NCBI RefSeq assembly: GCF_004352915.1
Contig: NZ_SJSY01000068.1
Coordinates: 1 to 64,000, forward strand
From: Flavobacterium zhairuonense
GTDB lineage: Bacteria > Bacteroidota > Bacteroidia > Flavobacteriales > Flavobacteriaceae
DNA: 64,000 nt
Direction: 5' to 3'
Below the pieces are notes generated by a model, which was not told where the DNA came from, did not search any database, and was given only the letters and a program-made list of their open reading frames with translations. Position numbers and translations under genes: made by a program. Positions 9,041-18,424 of the stretch are shown one piece after another. The stretch's first letter is position 1, and each line of letters starts with the position of its first letter.

Positions 9041-9931
9041 TTATTTCTTGATATATTTTTTGTAGAGAAAAAAACCTCCAAGGCTTATTAAAATGATTGG
9101 CCAAATATTAATAAAGAAAATCAAGATGGACTCTAGAATGTACCAACCACTTTTTAAAGCATCAATGGCCTGGATTCCTAAATTAGGTTTATAGGCAGCA
9201 CTGTCCTTTTCGCTAGCCATAATCTCTTGTCTGGTGGTTTCGTTTTGATAAAGTTGCAACGTAATGGTGCTAAAGTTGACTTGATCCTGCAAAGAGAGGT
9301 TTTCAATGGTGCTATTGTCTTTTTCGGCTATTTTATTTGCTAATGTGTTTTCGGCTTCAACAATGTCATTGATTTTTTTGCCTTTTGAATCAATTGCATT
9401 TGCGACTCTTTTTTCAGAAATACTGTTTCTTTTTTGCGAAAGCTGATTGGCTAGCATTTTTATAGAAACATCATCGGCTTTGATTACTCTGAAATCTAAA
9501 AAGTCAATTTGTTTGGCAATTGTTTTTATTACGGTGTCCAATTGTGTATTAGGAACTCGGATAGTGATATTGTTTTCGACAGAATATTTTGTGGTTTCTA
9601 AAGTGCTGTCTTGGCTGATTTTTGTCTTAATCTGATTATGAATATTGCTTTGAAGATTAGTGTAAGTCACAAATCCACCGAATTTTTGCGTAGCATTTTC
9701 AATTGCATAAGTAGATTTGACGACATTTTTAACCTTAAACTTGATATCAGCGGTTCGAATGAATTTCTGTTTGCTGTCCTTTTTCTCCACCGCAGCCGAT
9801 GATGAAATTGCAGTGCTGTCCATGGCAGTCTCTGCTGAAGCTTCGCTCGTGGCGTAATCTGCTTTTTTGCAGGAAAATAATACAAGAATAAGAATTAAGG
9901 TAGTCAAACCTAATTTTGCAGTTGTTTTCAT
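9041..9931 (-). CDS. DUF4349 domain lipoprotein
   Basis: A 296-residue lipoprotein with lipobox VLFSC (C21). A Ser/Thr-rich linker is followed by the DUF4349 domain (about 55-290). That domain has FIRTADIKFKVKNV near its start, a long charged helical region around 165-225 that could form a coiled coil, and a C-terminal transmembrane helix (SILIFFINIWPIILISLGGF) ending in KKYIKK. The family is widespread in envelopes, and its function is unknown. It has both an N-terminal lipid anchor and a C-terminal membrane segment. Confidence 0.85.
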   Translation of the reverse strand: MKTTAKLGLTTLILILVLFSCKKADYATSEASAETAMDSTAISSSAAVEKKDSKQKFIRTADIKFKVKNVVKSTYAIENATQKFGGFVTYTNLQSNIHNQIKTKISQDSTLETTKYSVENNITIRVPNTQLDTVIKTIAKQIDFLDFRVIKADDVSIKMLANQLSQKRNSISEKRVANAIDSKGKKINDIVEAENTLANKIAEKDNSTIENLSLQDQVNFSTITLQLYQNETTRQEIMASEKDSAAYKPNLGIQAIDALKSGWYILESILIFFINIWPIILISLGGFFLYKKYIKK

Positions 9932-10096
9932 AAAATTTTTAAAATTTGATTAATAAATAAAATATTTACACGATGTAAATACGGTTTGTTGTTAAAATTT
10001 TAGAGTAGTTTTTAATCAAATGGCGAATTTTATGAATTAGTGTTAAAATCGATATACTAAAAAGTGTGCCAATATTTTTTTGTTAATTTATTTTAA

Positions 10097-10202
10097 ACCA
10101 TTAAGGCATTAAGCTTCATAAAGCGGTGGTCTTAATTTTCTTGACTATACAAGGGAATTAAGCTTAGAATTTAGAACTTGATTTTCTTAATGTCTTAATG
10201 GT
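10097..10202. repeat. Palindromic element upstream of pabB
   Basis: Arms ACCATTAAGGCATTAAG (10097-10113) and CTTAATGTCTTAATGGT (10186-10202) are inverted with one mismatch. The right arm contains the ATG at 10198, which argues against that codon as the true pabB start. Confidence 0.75.
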
Positions 10203-11562
10203 AAAAAAAAAATTAATGAAGGATTTTTTTGTCGTAATTTTGAAGCTTAAAATTTATACTTCTTTGAGAGTTTCTATTCATAAACATATTTCCAATCCAG
10301 AACAATTCAAACAACAGCTTTTAGTTTGGTCGCAACAGTTTCGCGAGATTGTTTTTCTGGACAGCAATTCATATCCTCAGGAATATTCAAGTTTTGACTG
10401 TCTTCTGGCTGTTGACGCGTTTACGTCTGTAAAAACCGATTTCCAAAATGCTTTTGAAGATTTGAAACAATATCAGCAAACCACAAAAGATTGGCTTTTT
10501 GGTTATCTTTCCTATGATTTAAAAAATGATATTGAAGATTTAAAATCAGATAATTTTGATGGACTTGATTTTCCGGATTTGTTTTTCTTTCAGCCAAAAA
10601 AAATATTTTTATTGAAAGAAAATCAGCTTGAAATTCAGTATTTATTACTTTGTGATGATGAACTTGAAGAGGATTTTAATGAAATAGTAGAAAGTCAATC
10701 CCGAAGCTTCGGGACGAAAGTCAAAAGTATGCCGTCTTTAGAAATTCAACAGCGAATTTCGAAAAATTTGTATGTTGAAAAAGTAAATAAAATGCTGAAA
10801 CATATTCATAAAGGTGATATGTATGAAGGCAATTTTTGCATGGAATTTTTTGCTGAAGATGCAATCATCAATCCGCTGGAAAAATTTCAAAAATTGAATG
10901 AAATATCAAAAGCACCGTTTTCGGTTTTCTTTAAAAACAATAAACAATTTCTGCTTTCAGCTTCGCCAGAAAGATATCTGAAAAAAGTGGGAGAGAAAAT
11001 AATTTCGCAACCCATAAAAGGAACTTCAAAACGTTATGCTGATCTTTCAGAAGACGAAAAATCAAAGAATTTTTTAGAAAACGATGTAAAAGAACGCGCA
11101 GAAAATATCATGATTACTGATTTGGTCCGGAATGATTTATCGCATACAGCGCAAAAAGGATCTGTTGAGGTAGAAGAACTTTGTGGAATTTATTCTTTTC
11201 TTCAAGTGCATCAAATGATTTCGACGATAATATCAAAACTAGACAAGCAATATTCGCCAATTGATGTTTTAAAAACAACTTTCCCAATGGGGAGCATGAC
11301 TGGAGCACCAAAGATTTCGGTAATGAAAATCGTTGAAAATTTGGAAGAAACCAAACGCGGTCTTTATAGTGGCGCAATTGGCTATTTTACTCCCGAAGGC
11401 GATTTTGATTTTAATGTCGTAATCAGAAGTATTTTATACAATCAAGAAAAAAAATATGTCTCGTTTTCTGTTGGAAGTGCCATCACATCCCTTTCAATTC
11501 CTGAAAAAGAATACGAAGAATGTTTGTTGAAGGCCAAAGCAATGCATGAAGTTTTGCAATAA
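10198..11562 (+). CDS. pabB: Aminodeoxychorismate synthase component I
   Basis: A chorismate-binding enzyme of up to 454 residues that makes 4-amino-4-deoxychorismate for folate. The C-terminal domain shows SASPERYLKK, QPIKGTSKR, TDLVRNDLSH, MTGAPKI and LYSGAIGYF. The lysine of PIKGT (274 from this start) is characteristic of PabB; anthranilate synthase has alanine there. The start is uncertain. The ATG used lies in a repeat arm, and a TAATTTTG -7-like box sits downstream at 10235-10242. A TTG at 10264 (MRVSIHKHI) is therefore a plausible true start. No glutamine amidotransferase partner is adjacent. Confidence 0.88.
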   Translation: MVKKKLMKDFFVVILKLKIYTSLRVSIHKHISNPEQFKQQLLVWSQQFREIVFLDSNSYPQEYSSFDCLLAVDAFTSVKTDFQNAFEDLKQYQQTTKDWLFGYLSYDLKNDIEDLKSDNFDGLDFPDLFFFQPKKIFLLKENQLEIQYLLLCDDELEEDFNEIVESQSRSFGTKVKSMPSLEIQQRISKNLYVEKVNKMLKHIHKGDMYEGNFCMEFFAEDAIINPLEKFQKLNEISKAPFSVFFKNNKQFLLSASPERYLKKVGEKIISQPIKGTSKRYADLSEDEKSKNFLENDVKERAENIMITDLVRNDLSHTAQKGSVEVEELCGIYSFLQVHQMISTIISKLDKQYSPIDVLKTTFPMGSMTGAPKISVMKIVENLEETKRGLYSGAIGYFTPEGDFDFNVVIRSILYNQEKKYVSFSVGSAITSLSIPEKEYEECLLKAKAMHEVLQ

Positions 11563-11563
11563 A

Positions 11564-11664
11564 TTTTTCACGCAGATTTAGCAGATTAAAGCAGATTTAA
11601 ACGGATTTTATTAAAATTAATTTGCGTAAATCTGCTTAGATCTTTTTTAAATCTGCGTGAAAAA
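11564..11664. repeat. Intergenic palindrome, CGCAGATT family
   Basis: Perfect 17-bp inverted arms TTTTTCACGCAGATTTA (11564-11580) and TAAATCTGCGTGAAAAA (11648-11664). It starts inside the last 2 bp of the PabB stop region and could form a long hairpin at the 3' end of that mRNA. Confidence 0.85.
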
Positions 11665-11761
11665 ATAATTCGTGCTAATTTGTGCAATTCGTGGCAAAGA
11701 AAATATTAGACTTAACATTTCGTTTAAAAATAGATAGAATTTAATTTTTTACATTTATCAA

Positions 11762-13072
11762 ATGTTTTCAAACTTTCAAAATCATATCATTTCCCGTTTC
11801 CCTTTTTTGGCAGAAAAAAAGCTTTTTCTGGCTGTCAGTGGAGGATTAGACAGTATGGTTTTGTTGCATTTGTTGAAAAAAATGCCTTATGAAATTGCGG
11901 TTTTGCACTGTAATTTTCAGCTTCGCGGATTAGAAAGTTTTGGTGATCAAGAATTTATTCAGAATTACTGCAAGCAAAACAATATTCCGTTTTTTACCAC
12001 TCAATTCGATACCAAAGCTTTTTCTGAAGATTATAAATTATCGACACAAGTTGCCGCGAGAGAGCTTCGCTACAATTGGTTTTACGAGATTTTGGAAGAA
12101 GAAAATTTCGATTATATTTTAACAGCGCATCACGCTGATGATAATCTGGAAACCTTTTTAATCAATCTAACTCGCGGGACAGGATTAGACGGATTAACTG
12201 GAATTCCGGAACAAAATGAAAAAATAATTCGTCCGCTTTTGCCTTTTTCTAGAGAGGAAATTCTGAAATATGCCGAAGAAAATGATATTGAATGGCGTGA
12301 AGATAGTAGCAATGCTTCGAATAAATATTTACGAAATAAAATCCGTCATGATTTAGTTCCGATTTTAAAAGAAATCAATCCGAACTTTTTGAATGCTTTC
12401 CAGAAAACGCAATCGTACTTGCAGGAATCGCAAGAAATGGCTGAAGATGCGTCGATTATGATTTATCAGCAGGTGGCGAAAGAAGAAGGAGAAGATATTC
12501 ATTTCGATTTAAATCAGCTTAAAAAACTTCCTAATTATAAATCGTATTTGTACCAATGGCTGAATGAATTTGGTTTCACAGCATGGAATGATATTTACGA
12601 TTTGGTAAACGGACAATCTGGGAAACAAGTGCTTTCAGAAGAATTCAGATTGCTTAAAAATAGAGAAACTTTGATTTTGTGCCCCATTTCATACGAGCCT
12701 AAAAACGAAGAATTTGAAATTCATGAAAATGAGACAGAAGTTAATTTTCCCTTAAAAATGAGACTTTGTAACGTAGGTCACATAAGTATAGCGTCAAATA
12801 AGTCTATATTTGTGGATGCTGAAAAAATCCAGTTTCCTTTGATTCTACGTAAATGGACAGAAGGTGATGTTTTTCATCCTTTTGGAATGCAGGGGAAATC
12901 AAAGAAAGTGAGCAAGCTTTTTAAAGACGAAAAATTATCTCTGATTGAAAAAGAAAAAACATGGATTTTGTGTTCAGATGACCAGATAGTTTGGGTTGTT
13001 GGAATTAGGCAAGACGAACGTTTTAAAATTGAAAATACCACAAATAATATACTTAAAATAGAACTGCAATAA
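11762..13072 (+). CDS. tilS: tRNA(Ile)-lysidine synthase
   Basis: A 436-residue N-type ATP pyrophosphatase that converts C34 of the CAU-anticodon tRNA-Ile to lysidine, so that it reads AUA. The PP-loop SGGLDS is at residues 26-31. Also visible are AARELRYNWFYE, TAHHADDNLETFL, and RWREDSSN-like EWREDSSNAS with NKIRHDLVP, all typical of TilS. The C-terminal TilS substrate domain includes LRKWTEGDVFHPFGMQGKSKKVSK. It overlaps the next gene by one base (TAATG), which suggests translational coupling. Confidence 0.97.
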   Translation: MFSNFQNHIISRFPFLAEKKLFLAVSGGLDSMVLLHLLKKMPYEIAVLHCNFQLRGLESFGDQEFIQNYCKQNNIPFFTTQFDTKAFSEDYKLSTQVAARELRYNWFYEILEEENFDYILTAHHADDNLETFLINLTRGTGLDGLTGIPEQNEKIIRPLLPFSREEILKYAEENDIEWREDSSNASNKYLRNKIRHDLVPILKEINPNFLNAFQKTQSYLQESQEMAEDASIMIYQQVAKEEGEDIHFDLNQLKKLPNYKSYLYQWLNEFGFTAWNDIYDLVNGQSGKQVLSEEFRLLKNRETLILCPISYEPKNEEFEIHENETEVNFPLKMRLCNVGHISIASNKSIFVDAEKIQFPLILRKWTEGDVFHPFGMQGKSKKVSKLFKDEKLSLIEKEKTWILCSDDQIVWVVGIRQDERFKIENTTNNILKIELQ

Positions 13073-15171
13073 TGAACTTTAATCAATACCGTCAAACGAT
13101 AATGACAAAAAATTACTGGAGTAAATCCCTTTTATTTTTACTGTTTTTGCTTTTTTCTTTTGCAAAAAGCAACGCTCAAGTTTTAGAGCCAGTAAAATGG
13201 ACTTCTAAAATTGAAAAAAAGGCAGGCAATAATGCCGTTTTGATTTTTGATGGAACAATTGAAAAAGATTGGCATATGTATTCGCAGTTCACGCCAGAAG
13301 GCGGGCCACTGGCATTGGAAATTGCTTTCAAAAATCAAAAAGGAAACTATGAATTAGTTGGAAAAGCAAAAGAAGGAAAAACCAGAACGGCATTTAATGA
13401 TGTTTTTGGCGTTAACGAAACTTTCTTTGAAGGAAAAGCGCATATCGAGCAAGAAATCAAGATTATCAACCCAAATTTGAAAACTGTTGATGTAGAGTTT
13501 GATTTTCAGGTTTGTAAAGAAGTTTGCATCAATTCGAATAAAAAGTTCTCAATTGCAATTCCGTCGACTTTCAATATGGATGCAGTTCCGGCAGTAACAG
13601 AAGCGAAAAAAGACGAAACAAAAGTGCCTGGAATTGCAGTAGATACAATTGCAAAAGCGACTGATACAGCAAAAACTCAAGTTGTAAAATCAAATATTGA
13701 AGAGCCAATTTCTAAAGAAGATATGCCTGCTCCAGCACCATCAAGAAGTTTATGGTCTATCTTTTTCTTTGCTTTTTTAGGTGGTTTCGCTGCTTTATTT
13801 ACGCCATGCGTTTTCCCAATGATTCCAATGACGGTGAGCTTTTTTACAAAACAAAGCAAAAGCAGAGCAAAAGGAATCAGAAACGCTATTATTTACGGAT
13901 TATCAATCATTGCTATTTATGTAATTTTAGGGTTAATTGTAACTAAAATATTTGGTGCTGATGCTTTAAATGCGTTATCTACGGATGTTTGGTTCAATTT
14001 AATTTTCTTCGTGATCTTAATCATTTTTGCAACTTCATTTTTGGGAGCTTTCGAGATTATGCTTCCAAATTCATGGGCAAACAAAGCCGATCAGCAAGCT
14101 GACAAAGGTGGAATTATCGGAATATTATTTATGGCATTGGCATTGGCAATCGTGTCATTTTCATGTACGGGGCCAATTGTAGGGACATTATTAGTTGAAG
14201 CAGCTTCAAATGGAGGAATCGCACCTATTGTTGGAATGTTAGGTTTCTCTTCTGCATTGGCGCTTCCGTTTATGTTGTTTGCACTGTTTCCAGGATGGCT
14301 GAATTCATTGCCAAAATCTGGTGGATGGTTGAATACTGTAAAAGTGGTATTAGGATTTTTGGAATTGGCTTTGGCATTCAAATTCTTATCAAACGCTGAT
14401 TTAGTATTGCAATTGCATTTCTTAGAAAGAGAAGTTTTCTTAGCAATTTGGATTGCAATTTTTGGAGCTTTGGCATTATATTTATTTGGAAAAATCACAT
14501 TGCCTCACGATAGCCCAATTCAGCATATTTCTGTTGGAAGATTGTATTTAGGAATTCTATCTTTAATATTTACCATTTATTTGATTCCTGGACTTTGGGG
14601 TGCTCCGTTGAAATTAATCAGTGCATTTCCACCACCGCCACAATATAGCGAAAGCCCATTTGGAGTTGGGGGTTCTGGAAATTCTAATGTAACTTCTGGA
14701 GAGATAAAAGGTCTTCCTGAAGGGGCAGAATTAGGACCACATGGAATAATGGTTTTTCATGATTATGAGGATGGTCTAGCTTATGCAAAAGAAATAAACA
14801 AACCAATAATGCTTGATTTCACAGGTTATGCGTGTGTAAATTGCAGAAAAATGGAAAATAATGTTTGGTCAGATCCTTCGGTTTTGCCAATCTTGAAAAA
14901 TGAAGTCGTTTTGATTTCTCTTTATGTTGACGACAAAAGAGAGCTTCCAAAAAATGAACAATTTGTTACAAAAGCTGGTGATGAAATTATTACGGTAGGG
15001 GATAAATGGACTGATTTTATGATTTCAAAATATAAAACCAATACACAGCCTTTATATGTGATTACGGATTTAGAAGGGAATAATTTGCATACTTCTAAGC
15101 CAACAATTAGCTATGTGAGTACAGCGGAGTATTTGCAATGGTTAAAAGAAGGAATTGCGAATTTTAAATAG
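13072..15171 (+). CDS. dsbD: DsbD-like thiol:disulfide interchange protein
   Basis: Up to 699 residues. A signal peptide runs from MTKNYWSKSLLFLLFLLF, so the true start may be the ATG at 13102 rather than 13072. The periplasmic N-terminal domain has a CKEVC pair. Eight membrane segments follow, with the buried cysteines in LFTPCVFPMIP and SFSCTGPIVG. The C-terminal thioredoxin domain carries C588/C591 (ACVNC, from 13072). DsbD passes cytoplasmic thioredoxin electrons to periplasmic disulfides. Its first base overlaps the tilS stop. Confidence 0.93.
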   Translation: MNFNQYRQTIMTKNYWSKSLLFLLFLLFSFAKSNAQVLEPVKWTSKIEKKAGNNAVLIFDGTIEKDWHMYSQFTPEGGPLALEIAFKNQKGNYELVGKAKEGKTRTAFNDVFGVNETFFEGKAHIEQEIKIINPNLKTVDVEFDFQVCKEVCINSNKKFSIAIPSTFNMDAVPAVTEAKKDETKVPGIAVDTIAKATDTAKTQVVKSNIEEPISKEDMPAPAPSRSLWSIFFFAFLGGFAALFTPCVFPMIPMTVSFFTKQSKSRAKGIRNAIIYGLSIIAIYVILGLIVTKIFGADALNALSTDVWFNLIFFVILIIFATSFLGAFEIMLPNSWANKADQQADKGGIIGILFMALALAIVSFSCTGPIVGTLLVEAASNGGIAPIVGMLGFSSALALPFMLFALFPGWLNSLPKSGGWLNTVKVVLGFLELALAFKFLSNADLVLQLHFLEREVFLAIWIAIFGALALYLFGKITLPHDSPIQHISVGRLYLGILSLIFTIYLIPGLWGAPLKLISAFPPPPQYSESPFGVGGSGNSNVTSGEIKGLPEGAELGPHGIMVFHDYEDGLAYAKEINKPIMLDFTGYACVNCRKMENNVWSDPSVLPILKNEVVLISLYVDDKRELPKNEQFVTKAGDEIITVGDKWTDFMISKYKTNTQPLYVITDLEGNNLHTSKPTISYVSTAEYLQWLKEGIANFK

Positions 15172-15194
15172 TCTTTTTTTTAGAGGAAAAGAAA

Positions 15195-15269
15195 GATGCA
15201 AGAAGCAAGAGAATAGAAAAGATGCAAGAAGCAAGAGAATAGAAAAGATGCAAGAAGCAAGAGAATAGA
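15195..15269. repeat. 26-bp tandem repeat, three copies
   Basis: The unit GATGCAAGAAGCAAGAGAAT plus AGAAAA starts at 15195, 15221 and 15247; the last copy is slightly short. A TCTACAA heptamer array follows near 15291-15312. The repeat is non-coding and lies between dsbD and the shared terminator. Confidence 0.9.
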
Positions 15270-15350
15270 TATGAATGAAGAGATCTAAAGTCTACAATCT
15301 ACAATCTACAATCTAAAATATACAGTAAGGATTAATATTAATTCAAATGA

Positions 15351-15388
15351 AAATCCCTCTAAGTTTTAGCTTAGAGGGATTTTTTTGT
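15351..15388. terminator. Bidirectional terminator between dsbD and amtB
   Basis: Perfect 13-bp stem AAATCCCTCTAAG / CTTAGAGGGATTT with T runs on both strands. It serves the convergent dsbD-like (+) and amtB (-) genes. Confidence 0.9.
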
Positions 15389-15413
15389 AAAGGCAAAAAG
15401 AGACAATTAATTA

Positions 15414-16739
15414 TTATAAGTACTCTCCGTGTTGAGAGATGTCTAATCCTAATTCTTCTTTTTCTTCAGTAACTCTTAGTGGAGTAATTTTGTTTACAAT
15501 GAAGAATAAAGCGTAAGAAGCACAGAATGCAAAGATTGATACAAGTACTAAAGCTTTCAATTGCGTTAGGAACAATGTTGCATCTCCAAAGATTAATCCT
15601 TCGTGGTCACCAACAATTGAATTTACGCTTTTAGAAGCAAAAACACCAGTCAATAACATTCCAACCATTCCACCAACACCGTGGCAAGCGAAAACGTCAA
15701 GAGCGTCATCGATTTTTCCTTTAGGGAATTTGCTCACAACAATATTACTGATTACCGCAGCGATGATACCGATTGCTAAAGCGTGAGGAATAGTTACGAA
15801 ACCAGCAGCAGGAGTGATCGCAACCAAACCTACAACAGCTCCAATACAAGCTCCCATTGCAGATAATTTGTGTCCTAAAATTTTGTCAAGGAAAACCCAA
15901 GCCATAGCAGCAGAAGCAGCAGCGATTGTAGTAGTTCCTAAAGCTTGAGCGGCAAGACTTCCAGCTCCAGCAGCAGAACCTGCGTTGAAACCAAACCATC
16001 CAAACCATAATAAACCTGTACCTAATAATACGTAAGTAATTCTAGCAGGGTTTACTTTTTGAACTTTACGTTTTCCTAAGAAAATTGCTCCAGCCAAAGC
16101 AGCCCATCCAGCACTCATGTGTACTACAGTACCACCAGCGAAGTCAAGAACTCCCCATCCGAAGAATAATCCATCAGGATGCCAAGTCATGTGGCATAAT
16201 GGAGCGTATATGAATAAGATAAATAAAACCATGAATAACAAGTAAGCCCAGAAGCGTACACGCTCTGCAAAAGCTCCCGTGATTAATGCTGGAGTAATGA
16301 TTGCGAATTTCGCTTGAAATAAAGCAAAAAGAATCATCGGGATTGTTGGTGCAAGTTCCCACGCTGTGTTTGCGCTCACTCCCTGGAAAAATATATTTGA
16401 AGAAGGATCTCCAATGAAACCGCCTATAGATGGTCCAAAACATAATCCGAAACCAATTACTACCCAAAGTACTGTAACAATTACCATTGCCATGAAACTT
16501 TGAAGCATTGTGCTGATTACGTTTTTCTTGCCTACCATACCGCCATAGAAAAATCCTAATCCCGGAGTCATTAATAATACAAATGCCGTAGCAACAACCA
16601 TCCATGCTGTATCACCCGTGTCTAATTTTAATTCAACAACATGAGCGCCTAATGTTTTTGATTCAGTAACAAATGAGATAGAAAAAATAGATAGTAACAA
16701 AATCGTGATGAGGATCACACTTAAAATAATTTTTCGCAT
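15414..16739 (-). CDS. amtB: Ammonium transporter (Amt/MEP/Rh family)
   Basis: A 441-residue channel for ammonium uptake, with an extra N-terminal hydrophobic signal-like segment before the conserved core. Visible: TPGLGFFYGGMVGKKN, the twin pore histidines H207 (GTVVHMSAG) and H353 (DVFACHGVGGMVG), and about eleven membrane segments. A GlnK/PII gene usually follows amtB, but none is adjacent here. It fits with the ammonium-assimilating GltBD genes at 37-43 kb. Confidence 0.96.
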   Translation of the reverse strand: MRKIILSVILITILLLSIFSISFVTESKTLGAHVVELKLDTGDTAWMVVATAFVLLMTPGLGFFYGGMVGKKNVISTMLQSFMAMVIVTVLWVVIGFGLCFGPSIGGFIGDPSSNIFFQGVSANTAWELAPTIPMILFALFQAKFAIITPALITGAFAERVRFWAYLLFMVLFILFIYAPLCHMTWHPDGLFFGWGVLDFAGGTVVHMSAGWAALAGAIFLGKRKVQKVNPARITYVLLGTGLLWFGWFGFNAGSAAGAGSLAAQALGTTTIAAASAAMAWVFLDKILGHKLSAMGACIGAVVGLVAITPAAGFVTIPHALAIGIIAAVISNIVVSKFPKGKIDDALDVFACHGVGGMVGMLLTGVFASKSVNSIVGDHEGLIFGDATLFLTQLKALVLVSIFAFCASYALFFIVNKITPLRVTEEKEELGLDISQHGEYL

Positions 16740-17078
16740 AGTTATTTAGTTTTAAATTTTTTATAAAAGTATAAAATCATTCGACACCCCTATAAAAAAT
16801 AGAGCCTATTGTTTAATTTTTGTTAATTTTTAAATTTGACCCCCTAAATTTTGCGTGTATATCTTAAAAAAGACTTAAATTTTACAATTTATTAATCTTA
16901 AAATGGGTAAAAGTTGTTATTTGTGCAGTTTTTGATGAAAAAAAGATACTATTATTCTTAAAATACTGATTTTTTATTCTCAAATTATTCAATGTGTTGT
17001 TTAAACTGTTTTGTTTTAAATGAAAAAGGCATCAAATGAATATTTCAGATGATGCCTTTCTGTATTAAAAAAGATGTA
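16740..17078. other. amtB leader region and terminator
   Basis: An AT-rich, gene-free gap. The amtB side holds no clear TAnnTTTG box. The other end (17023-17059) holds the terminator of the amidohydrolase operon. Nothing else is recognisable. Confidence 0.5.
17023..17059 (-). terminator. Terminator of the amidohydrolase operon
   Basis: Stem AAAGGCATCA / TGATGCCTTT with a T run on the minus strand, 20 bp past the stop at 17079. Confidence 0.85.
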
Positions 17079-18386
17079 TTATTTCTGACCGAACTTTTCT
17101 TTGAATTTTCTGTTCAATTTATTTTGGAAAGTATCTAAGTTGATATTTCTTCCTTGAATAAAAGCAGTTGTCAATTTGTTTGTGCGCATATCTAAAGCAT
17201 CTCCTTCAGAAATAAATAAAGTTGCATCTTTACCTGTTTCTAGTGTACCACAAGTTGCATCAATACCTAATAATTTAGCGGTATTTAATGTAATTAACTG
17301 CACGGCAACTTCTTTGTCTAAGCCAAAAGCGGCACAAGTTCCTGCCAAGAAAGGCAAGTTTCTCACGCTCATACGCTCGTGATCACCGCTGTTTTCTAAT
17401 CCTACAACAATACCCTTGTCAGTAAGCATTTTTGCCATTTTATAAGGCAAATTAACATCTTGATCTGCGCTTGTTGGCATATCGTGTACACGTCTTAAAA
17501 GTACGCCGACATTGTATTTTAATAATTGAGAAGTTGCTTTGTAAGCTTCAAATCCGCCAATAATTACAATTTTTTTGATTTGATTGTCTGCTGCTAATTG
17601 AATGGCATCTACAATTTGTTTTTCTTCATCAGCGTGGATGTACAATGTTTGAGTTCCGTCAAATAATCCTTTTGTAGCTTCCAGAACAATATTTCTTTCT
17701 TTTGGCGTTGTTTGATTATACGCTTTTGCATTAATCAAAAATGCATTTATTTCTTCAGACTGTTTTGCGTAATCTTTGTTTGGCTCAATAACTCCAGGCT
17801 CAAACCAAGATCCTGATCTTTTGAAACTTGATGGAAAGTTTAAATGAATTCCGTCATTTTCTTTTAAAATTGCATCTTTCCAACTCCAAGCATCTAATTG
17901 TACGATTGATGAAGTTCCAGAGATTGTTCCGCCACGTGGTGTAACCTGTGCGATTAAGATCCCATTAGGACGAACGGTTTCGACTACTTTTGATTCTGAA
18001 TTATAAGCAATAATACTTCTCACATTCGGATTAAAAGTTCCAATTTCTTCCTCATCATCCGATGCTTTTACAGCATCAATTTCTACCAAACCTAAAGTCG
18101 CGTTTGAGGCAATAAAACCTGGATAAACGTGTTTTCCGGTCGCGTCAATTGTAGTGTCATAAGCATCAGCGGCAAGTCTGATAGTTGTTGCATCGGCTAC
18201 TAAAGTCAGTTTTCCATCTTTAAACCCGATTGCGCTATTTTGAATTACTTTTCCGTTCCCCAAGTGCGCAGTCGCATTTAAAATCAAAACCGATTTTGAT
18301 TGCTTTGGCGCTGGAATTTGCTGTGCATTTAGTTGTACAGAAGCACAAAACAACAGCAGCAGTTTATATATGTTCTTATTTATCAT
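17079..18386 (-). CDS. Exported amidohydrolase-like protein, degenerate metal site
   Basis: 435 residues with a cleavable signal peptide (LLLLFCASVQLNAQ). The fold is that of imidazolonepropionase-type amidohydrolases: an N-terminal beta domain, GKHVYPGFIASNATLGL where the HxH metal motif should be, TLYIHADEE, SGDHERM and a C-terminal LETGKDATLFISEGD. The first metal-binding HxH is absent, so catalysis by the normal two-metal mechanism is doubtful. It is the distal gene of a two-gene operon with the 999-residue paralogue. It may act as a partner or structural subunit of that enzyme (inference). Confidence 0.82.
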   Translation of the reverse strand: MINKNIYKLLLLFCASVQLNAQQIPAPKQSKSVLILNATAHLGNGKVIQNSAIGFKDGKLTLVADATTIRLAADAYDTTIDATGKHVYPGFIASNATLGLVEIDAVKASDDEEEIGTFNPNVRSIIAYNSESKVVETVRPNGILIAQVTPRGGTISGTSSIVQLDAWSWKDAILKENDGIHLNFPSSFKRSGSWFEPGVIEPNKDYAKQSEEINAFLINAKAYNQTTPKERNIVLEATKGLFDGTQTLYIHADEEKQIVDAIQLAADNQIKKIVIIGGFEAYKATSQLLKYNVGVLLRRVHDMPTSADQDVNLPYKMAKMLTDKGIVVGLENSGDHERMSVRNLPFLAGTCAAFGLDKEVAVQLITLNTAKLLGIDATCGTLETGKDATLFISEGDALDMRTNKLTTAFIQGRNINLDTFQNKLNRKFKEKFGQK

Positions 18387-18424
18387 GTTGTATTTTTTTT
18401 ATCATTATGAATTTTCTAAAGCTC

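Noticed and set aside
14091-14498. 135-codon ORF antisense to dsbD
   Set aside because: Shadow of the transmembrane-coding strand, rich in Asn and Pro, no upstream promoter.
15195-15269. Possible CRISPR array
   Set aside because: The 26-bp units are directly contiguous with no variable spacers, so it is a plain tandem repeat.
16174-16605. 143-codon ORF overlapping amtB in another frame
   Set aside because: Same-strand alternative frame of a membrane protein gene; composition is not protein-like.
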